A DNA stretch of 9,258 bases from NCBI GenBank assembly GCA_003157595.1, contig PMKB01000302.1, positions 221-9,478 of the forward strand. The letters are read 5' to 3'. Shown piece by piece: positions 4,712 to 9,258 of this stretch; position 1 is the stretch's first letter, and every line of letters begins with the position of its first letter. The translations under genes and the position numbers were made by a program. The stretch comes from Solirubrobacterales bacterium. Lineage in GTDB: Bacteria > Actinomycetota > Thermoleophilia > Solirubrobacterales > Solirubrobacteraceae. The notes beneath the pieces were generated by a model, which had not been told where the DNA came from, did not search any database, and saw only the letters and a list, made by a program, of their open reading frames with translations.

Positions 4712-6604
4712 TCAATGTAGTGGTTCGCGCGTTGCGTCGTGGGCCAGCAGCGCGGCGTAGTAGCCGTCGCGTGCGAGCAGCTCGTCGTGCGTGCCGCGCT
4801 CGACGATCGCGCCGTGGTCGAGGACCACGATCTGGTCGGCGTCACGAATCGTCGAAAGGCGGTGGGCGATCGTGATCGTGGTGCGGCCCTCGGCGAGCTG
4901 GTCGAGCTCCTCCTGCACCTCGCGCTCCGTGCGCGTGTCCAGCGAGCTGGTGGCCTCGTCGAGCACGAGCACCGGCGGGTTGCGCAGGATCGTGCGGGCG
5001 ATCGCGATGCGCTGCTTCTCCCCGCCGGAGAAGCGGTACCCGCGCTCGCCGACGACCGTGTCATACCCGTCGGGAAGCGACGCCACGAGGTCGTGGATCC
5101 GCGCCGTGCGGGCGGCCGCCTCGATCTCCTCGTCGCTGGCATCCGGGCGCGCGAAGCGCAGGTTCTCACGCACCGTCGCATGAAACAGATAGGTCTCCTG
5201 CGAAACCACGCCGACGGTCGCGGCCAGCGACTCGAAGCTCGTGTCGCGCACGTCCACGCCGTCGATCGTGACGCGGCCTGCCTGGGGCTCGTAGAGACGC
5301 GCGACGAGATAGCCGAGCGTCGTCTTCCCGGCGCCCGTCTCGCCGACCACGGCGGTGCGTGTCCCCGCCGGGACGACTAAGTCGACGTCGCGCAGCGTCC
5401 ATGGCGACCCCTCGGTGTAGCGGAAGCCGACGCCCTCGAGCGCGACCTCGCCGAGCAGCTCACCCGGATCCAGCACGACCGGGTTGGACGGCTCGACGAT
5501 GTCGACCGGCAGGTCGAGGTACTCGAAGATCCGGTCGAAAAGAGCCAATGACGCCTCGACATCGTTGCCGACCGAAAGCAGCTGGGCGATCGGGAACAGC
5601 AGGCGCGTCTGCTGCGTGGTGAACGCGACGACGACGCCGATCTTGATCGCCGCGCCGGCGTGCCCAAAGCTCTGGCCGGCGACCCAGTAGACGATCGCCG
5701 GTTGGACGGCGAAGGCCATGTTGATCGACGACATCAGCCAGCGACCGGCCATCCGCGAGTGCACCTCGAGGTCTGCCAGCTGATCGGATTCTCCCGTGAA
5801 GCGCGTCGCGAGGTCCTCCCCGCGGCCCATCGTCTTGCCCAGCAGCATGCCGGAGACCGACAGGGACTCGGCCACGAGCGAGGAGATGTCGGCGAGCCTG
5901 CCCTGCAACCGCGAGGTGATCGCGCGGCGTTCGCGCCCGACGCGCCGGGTCAGCCAGACGAACAGCGGCAGCAGCGCGAACGAGATCAGCGCGAGGCGCC
6001 AATCGAGCAGCACCAGCACGATCGTCGTCGCGATCACCGTCGTCGCGTTCTGCGCGATCGTCGTCGCGGTGCTGGTCGCGACGTTGTCGATGCCGCCGAT
6101 GTCGTTGGCGATGCGCGACTGGACCTCGCCGGCGCGTGTGCGCGTGAAGAACGCGAGCGAGAGACGCTGCAGGTGCCGATAGACCGATACGCGCAGGTCG
6201 TGCATGACGCGCTGCCCAACCTCGGTCGAGACGTAGGTCTGCACGACGCTGAGCGCGGAGGTCGCGATCGCGATCGCGATCATCCCGAGCACCAGTTCGG
6301 TCAGCAAGGTCACGTTGCGGTTGGGGATCGCTCTGTCCAGCACCGCCACGAGCAGAAATGGCGAGATCATGCTCAGGCCCGACGAGAGCAGGATCAGGCC
6401 GAGCACCAGCCCCAGTCGGCCGCGATAGGGAGCGAACAGCCGCATGATCCGCCGGCCGTCGCGTTCGCGCTCAGGGTCCATCAGCGGCGGCGGCGGCTCG
6501 CCGCTGCCGAGTACGCGCGAGCCGCGCCCGCGCCCGCGGCCGCGGGCGCGCCCACCGCCGCCGCCGCCCAAGCCGAAGCCGTCGCTGCCGTGAAACGAGC
6601 TCAC
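4712..6604 (-). CDS. ABC exporter half-transporter (fused TMD-NBD)
   Basis: 630-aa type IV ABC exporter subunit of the MsbA/LmrA type, in the cytoplasmic membrane, probably working as a dimer. The transmembrane region (about 55-345) has clear hydrophobic spans near 63-90, 102-122, 190-200, 205-219 and 298-310, with the coupling-helix stretch THRxAGEVQSR-like FFTRTRAGEVQSRIAND. The NBD has Walker A GETGAGKTT (421-429), Q-loop Gln469, signature FSGGEKQ (525-531), Walker B VLVLDE (545-550), the D-loop SSLD and H-loop His581, all intact. Lipid or drug export is likely but the substrate is unknown. The first 40 residues are odd: a Gly tract, an alternating Arg-Gly run and a Pro tract, predicted disordered and cytoplasmic. 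The GTG start is supported by TAGTCT 6 nt upstream. It is divergent from the Nudix gene and coupled to the 120-aa gene. Confidence 0.95.
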   Translation of the reverse strand: MSSFHGSDGFGLGGGGGGRARGRGRGRGSRVLGSGEPPPPLMDPERERDGRRIMRLFAPYRGRLGLVLGLILLSSGLSMISPFLLVAVLDRAIPNRNVTLLTELVLGMIAIAIATSALSVVQTYVSTEVGQRVMHDLRVSVYRHLQRLSLAFFTRTRAGEVQSRIANDIGGIDNVATSTATTIAQNATTVIATTIVLVLLDWRLALISFALLPLFVWLTRRVGRERRAITSRLQGRLADISSLVAESLSVSGMLLGKTMGRGEDLATRFTGESDQLADLEVHSRMAGRWLMSSINMAFAVQPAIVYWVAGQSFGHAGAAIKIGVVVAFTTQQTRLLFPIAQLLSVGNDVEASLALFDRIFEYLDLPVDIVEPSNPVVLDPGELLGEVALEGVGFRYTEGSPWTLRDVDLVVPAGTRTAVVGETGAGKTTLGYLVARLYEPQAGRVTIDGVDVRDTSFESLAATVGVVSQETYLFHATVRENLRFARPDASDEEIEAAARTARIHDLVASLPDGYDTVVGERGYRFSGGEKQRIAIARTILRNPPVLVLDEATSSLDTRTEREVQEELDQLAEGRTTITIAHRLSTIRDADQIVVLDHGAIVERGTHDELLARDGYYAALLAHDATREPLH

Positions 6605-6610
6605 GCGGCC

Positions 6611-6616
6611 AGACTA
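6611..6616 (-). promoter_or_regulatory. -10 box for the ABC exporter gene (leaderless)
   Basis: TAGTCT on the minus strand, 6 nt before GTG 6604. It lies in a 55-bp divergent intergenic region shared with the Nudix promoter. Confidence 0.5.
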
Positions 6617-6646
6617 GTGGACCGCCACGCTCGCGCCCGCCACCAC

Positions 6647-6652
6647 TAGCCT
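6647..6652 (+). promoter_or_regulatory. -10 box for the Nudix gene (leaderless)
   Basis: TAGCCT lies 7 nt before ATG 6660. With the divergent TAGTCT it forms a compact back-to-back promoter pair, about 30 bp apart. No strong Shine-Dalgarno is present. Confidence 0.45.
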
Positions 6653-6659
6653 GTAGGCC

Positions 6660-7313
6660 ATGGCGCTCACCCCAGGCATTCTCGCGCGCGGCCCCTGGGC
6701 GCTCGAGCAGGTCGCCGCCCACTGGCGCGAGCAGCAATATGAGCCGCCGAGCGGCGCGAACGCGGCGGCCGATGCCGCGATCGCGGCCCTGCTGGCGCGC
6801 GGCTCGCCGGCGCACGACGGCGTCTCGGCTCGTCTTGCGGCCCACCGCGAGGACGCGGGCGGGCTGGCGCTCGAGCTCGAGCCGGCTCGCTGGGCGCTGC
6901 GGCTCGACCCCGGCGACGCCTCCCAGAGCCTCGCGGCGATGTGCGTCGTGCGCGCGAGCGACGGACGCTGGCTGGCCGGGCGTCGAGCAGGCTGGCTGGC
7001 CACCTGGGCCGGGCGCTGGGCGCTGGGCGCGGGAGGCGCCGTGGACGCGGGCGAGAACCCGGCCCACACGCTCGGGCGCGAGCTGCGCGAGGAGTGGGCG
7101 GTCGATGCCGAGCGGATCACGGTCGAGGCGCTGGTCTGTCTCCCCCACCAGCTCGTGTTGCTGGTCGGCCTGGCGTGGCTCTCCGAAGGGGCACAGGTGG
7201 TTCCCGATGCCGAGCACGATGCGTTCGCGTGGTGGCCGCCCGAGGTCGATCGCTGGCCGTCCGAAGCCGACGAGCCGCTGCGGCAGACGGCGATCATGCT
7301 TGCCGGCTCGTGA
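6660..7313 (+). CDS. Nudix hydrolase
   Basis: 217-aa protein with a Nudix fold in its C-terminal half (about 90-200), a family that cleaves nucleoside diphosphates linked to a variable group. The Nudix box occupies 126-148, G-x5-E-x7-R-E-L-x-E-E-x-A-V. It has all the metal-coordinating glutamates (Glu132, Glu141, Glu144, Glu145), but the usual Gly near the end is Ala147. The preceding LAAMCVVRASDGRWLAGRR is the typical first strand pair. The N-terminal 85 residues are Ala-rich, helical and not recognised; they may set substrate choice. ATG 6660 is supported by TAGCCT 7 nt upstream. Its stop overlaps the next gene's GTG (GTGA), so the two are coupled. The substrate cannot be inferred. Confidence 0.9.
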   Translation: MALTPGILARGPWALEQVAAHWREQQYEPPSGANAAADAAIAALLARGSPAHDGVSARLAAHREDAGGLALELEPARWALRLDPGDASQSLAAMCVVRASDGRWLAGRRAGWLATWAGRWALGAGGAVDAGENPAHTLGRELREEWAVDAERITVEALVCLPHQLVLLVGLAWLSEGAQVVPDAEHDAFAWWPPEVDRWPSEADEPLRQTAIMLAGS

Positions 7314-7603
7314 TCACCTTCGACCGACTCAAGTACGTCTCGTTCTTTCACTCGCTGGTCTATCTGGCGCTGCTGATCGTGGCCTTCGGGCTGCACAACC
7401 CCCAGCCCGAGACGTTCATCCTCGGTCTCTCGCACGGCCTGCTGTGGATCGGAATGTCGCTGGTGTGCCTGGTCGCTGTCCGCTTGCGGATCATCCCGCT
7501 GCGCGTGGCGGTGGCGGTCGCCGTGCTCGGCGGCATCGGCCCGTTCTTCGGCAGCGCGGAGTTCGTCCGCGAGGAGCGCCGGCGGGCTCGCCTCGCACAG
7601 TGA
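7310..7603 (+). CDS. Small integral membrane protein, DUF3817-like
   Basis: 97-aa protein with three hydrophobic helices (about 8-28, 36-57 and 62-83). The short N-terminus, FDRLKYVSFFHSLVYLALL, the loop HNPQPE and the second helix with SHGLLWIGM fit the DUF3817 family of small actinobacterial membrane proteins, whose function is unknown. The C-terminus (EFVREERRRARLAQ) is basic and presumably cytoplasmic. The GTG start overlaps the Nudix stop as GTGA, and the conserved-looking sequence begins exactly there, so it is translated by coupling. The family assignment is from recall of the pattern; membrane topology is clear. Confidence 0.8.
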   Translation: MITFDRLKYVSFFHSLVYLALLIVAFGLHNPQPETFILGLSHGLLWIGMSLVCLVAVRLRIIPLRVAVAVAVLGGIGPFFGSAEFVREERRRARLAQ

Positions 7604-7616
7604 AGCGGCGTTCGCA

Positions 7617-7630
7617 GGGGCGCACGCCCC
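7617..7630. terminator. Weak GC hairpin after the membrane-protein gene
   Basis: ggggcg and cgcccc pair around ca, 14 nt after the stop. There is no T-run, so intrinsic termination is doubtful. The pairing loop is also too tight unless the inner base pairs open. Confidence 0.2.
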
Positions 7631-7660
7631 GAAGACCCGGAGCACCTCCTCCCCGCACGC

Positions 7661-7666
7661 TAGAGT
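7661..7666 (+). promoter_or_regulatory. -10 box for the oxoglutarate dehydrogenase gene (leaderless)
   Basis: TAGAGT lies 8 nt before ATG 7675. The only purine-rich stretch (aggg) touches the ATG, too close for a Shine-Dalgarno, which supports leaderless initiation. Confidence 0.5.
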
Positions 7667-7674
7667 CCTCAGGG

Positions 7675-9258
7675 ATGGTGGCCGAGACGACTGCACAGGT
7701 CGTTATGCCCCAGATGGGCGACTCAGTAAGCGAAGGAACGATCCTCGAGTGGCGAAAGTCCGAGGGGGATCACGTGTCGGCTGAGGAGACCCTGCTCGAG
7801 ATCTCGACCGACAAGGTCGACGCCGAGGTCGCCTCACCGGTCGCCGGAACCGTGGTCAAGATCCACGCCGCCGCCGGTGAGACGGTGGAAGTTGGCGCCC
7901 TGCTCGCCGAGATCGCGCCGAACGGCGCCACGGAGCCGGCCTCGCAACCGGCCGTAACGGCTGAAGCCCCAAACGGTCCTGACGGCGCGGCGTCGCCGGC
8001 CGCGCAGCCGGCCGTGGTGCCTGACACCCCAAACGGCTCTGACTCCGTCGCGCCGAACCCCCCCAGCGCCGTCTCCGGCAACGGCGCAGCCGCCGCACCG
8101 GCGAAGGCATCGCCGCCCGCGACGACGATCGACATCGTGACCCCCGCGGCCGGGGAGTCGGTGACGGAAGGGACGATTCTCGACTGGACGGTGAAGGTCG
8201 GCGACAGCGTCGCGGCGGGCGACACGATCGTCGAGATCTCGACCGACAAGGTCGACGTGGAACTGCCGGCTCCCGCCGCCGGCACGATCACCGAGCTTCT
8301 GGTAGCGGCCGGCGACACCGTCACCGTCGGCCAGGTGATAGGGCGGAGGACGAGCGCGAGCGACGCCGGTCCCGGCGCAGGCGCGGCCGCCGAGCGCGCG
8401 CCGCTGGCAGACGCTCCGGCGGCGACCGAGGACCACGCCGGCGGCCCCGCGGCGCAGGGCGCCACGAAGGCTTCGCCGGTCGCGCGCCGGGCAGCCGCCG
8501 CGCTGCAAGTCGATCTCGGCGCGGTCGCCGGCAGCGGCCGCGACGGACGGATCGTCAAGGAGGACGTCCTCGCCGCCGCCGAGCATCCCGTCGCAAGCCC
8601 GCACGACGCCCTCGCGAGCACCGCCACCGAGTTGCGCGGCGGCGCCGCGATGCTCGTCCATTACATGCAGGAGAGCCGCTCGATCCCGACGGCCACGAGC
8701 CTGCGGACGATCGTCGTCAGCGAACTCGACGGTCGCCGCCGCCAGCTGAAGGAGGCCGGCGCGAAGGTCTCCTTCACCCACCTGATCGCCTTCGCGATCG
8801 CCAGGGCGGCCGGCGAGCTCACGGTCATGGCGGACCACTACGCCGAAGTCGACGACAAGCCCCACCGCGTGCGCGACGGCGCCGTGAACCTCGGCCTGGC
8901 GGTCGACGTCGAGAAGAAGGACGGCTCGCACACGCTGATGGTGCCGGTCATCCGCGACGCCGCCGGCCTGCCCTTCGACGCTTTTCTCGCCGCCTACGAC
9001 GCGCTGGTCGAGAAGGCGCGCACGAACACGCTGACCGCCGACGACCTCGTCGGCGCGAACCTGACGCTCACCAACCCCGGCGGGCTCGGCACGGGCGCGT
9101 CGGTGCCGCGGCTGATGCCCGGGCAGGGCACGATCGTGGCGACCGGATCGATCGGCTTCCCGCCCGGCCTCGCGCAGATCGGCGATCAGATCGGTGCACA
9201 GAAGGTGATGACGCTGACCTCGACCTACGACCATCGCATCATCCAGGGCGCGGAGTCG
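7675..9258 (+). CDS. kgd: 2-oxoglutarate dehydrogenase E2 (succinyltransferase), Kgd-type, 3' part outside window
   Basis: 528 residues are visible and the frame is open at the window end. Lipoyl domain 1 (about 7-82) carries the lipoylation motif STDKVD at Lys47. An Ala/Pro linker with a 20-residue repeat follows. Lipoyl domain 2 (about 151-225) has STDKVD at Lys192. A peripheral subunit-binding domain spans about 265-302 (SPVARRAAAALQVDL ... GRDGRIVKEDVL). The acyltransferase domain starts near 320 with SIPTATSLR and contains SFTHLIAFA, VNLGLAVD, LTNPGGLG, SVPRLMPGQG and TSTYDHRIIQGAES with active-site His520. These motifs, and Gln in DHRIIQG instead of Asp, are those of the E2 domain in actinobacterial Kgd/OdhA, which is fused to the E1 decarboxylase. 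An E1 domain may therefore follow. Known Kgd/OdhA lack lipoyl domains; this one has two. It acts in the TCA cycle. If no E1 follows, sucB would fit better. Confidence 0.9.
   Translation, partial: MVAETTAQVVMPQMGDSVSEGTILEWRKSEGDHVSAEETLLEISTDKVDAEVASPVAGTVVKIHAAAGETVEVGALLAEIAPNGATEPASQPAVTAEAPNGPDGAASPAAQPAVVPDTPNGSDSVAPNPPSAVSGNGAAAAPAKASPPATTIDIVTPAAGESVTEGTILDWTVKVGDSVAAGDTIVEISTDKVDVELPAPAAGTITELLVAAGDTVTVGQVIGRRTSASDAGPGAGAAAERAPLADAPAATEDHAGGPAAQGATKASPVARRAAAALQVDLGAVAGSGRDGRIVKEDVLAAAEHPVASPHDALASTATELRGGAAMLVHYMQESRSIPTATSLRTIVVSELDGRRRQLKEAGAKVSFTHLIAFAIARAAGELTVMADHYAEVDDKPHRVRDGAVNLGLAVDVEKKDGSHTLMVPVIRDAAGLPFDAFLAAYDALVEKARTNTLTADDLVGANLTLTNPGGLGTGASVPRLMPGQGTIVATGSIGFPPGLAQIGDQIGAQKVMTLTSTYDHRIIQGAES
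7921..8040 (+). repeat. 60-bp tandem duplication in the interdomain linker
   Basis: 7921-7980 and 7981-8040 align without gaps, sharing for example ccggcc-cgca-ccggccgt and ccccaaacgg. The copies encode matching 20-residue Ala/Pro linker units (PAxQPAVxxxxPNGxD) between the two lipoyl domains. It lengthens a flexible swinging arm. Confidence 0.8.

Noticed and set aside
6262..6279. 18-bp perfect palindrome in the ABC gene
   Set aside because: It is a run of the hexamer gatcgc encoding alternating Ile-Ala in a membrane helix. Low-complexity coding sequence explains it.
6529..6550. 22-bp perfect palindrome in the ABC gene
   Set aside because: It consists only of G and C within the Arg-Gly-coding run, so symmetry arises easily from composition.
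5660..6649. 329-aa plus-strand ORF opposite the ABC exporter
   Set aside because: Antisense shadow of a gene with intact Walker, signature and H-loop motifs. Its translation is Arg/His/Gln-rich without domain features.
7834..9234. 466-aa minus-strand ORF opposite the E2 gene
   Set aside because: Antisense shadow of a clear lipoyl/E2 protein; the length reflects the high GC content.

Overview
The window comes from a very GC-rich actinobacterium. The gene content and protein style (Kgd-type E2 domain with its own lipoyl domains, DUF3817-like protein, likely leaderless genes) suggest Thermoleophilia/Solirubrobacterales, but that placement is inference. It splits at about position 3279 into the right end of an integrated mobile element (left) and ordinary chromosome (right).

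Element side, 1-3278. At the left edge lies an unusual array (1-191). Four unrelated inverted repeats, three of them perfect, have centres at 12.5, 69.5, 126.5 and 182.5, a period of 57, 57 and 56 bp. They are separated by constant segments, two of which share an exact 32-bp direct repeat. About 300 bp later comes a tightly coupled rightward operon with ATGA overlaps: a P27-type phage terminase small subunit, an unknown 115-aa protein, and a small very basic protein with a possible ribbon-helix-helix fold. No terminase large subunit follows. A large serine recombinase then faces left, with its start and a good promoter beside the element/chromosome boundary. TerS without TerL, together with an integrase, fits a phage satellite or a decayed prophage. 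The other end of the element is outside the window.

Junction, about 3244-3290. An SRPBCC/AHSA1-type gene begins abruptly inside its conserved N-terminal strand (VLYIKTTPERLWEAL) with no conventional start. The element therefore appears to have integrated into the 5' end of this gene.

Chromosome side, 3279-9258. A leftward group encodes a half-size ABC exporter, a conserved hypothetical protein 4 nt downstream, and a J-domain protein with its own promoter. Divergent from the exporter is a Nudix hydrolase, overlapped by a small three-helix membrane protein (DUF3817-like). Last comes a 2-oxoglutarate dehydrogenase E2 protein, cut by the window end: two lipoyl domains, an E3-binding domain and a catalytic domain of the type found in actinobacterial Kgd/OdhA E2-E1 fusions. 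Four chromosomal genes and the integrase have a TANNNT hexamer 6-8 nt before the start codon, indicating leaderless transcription.
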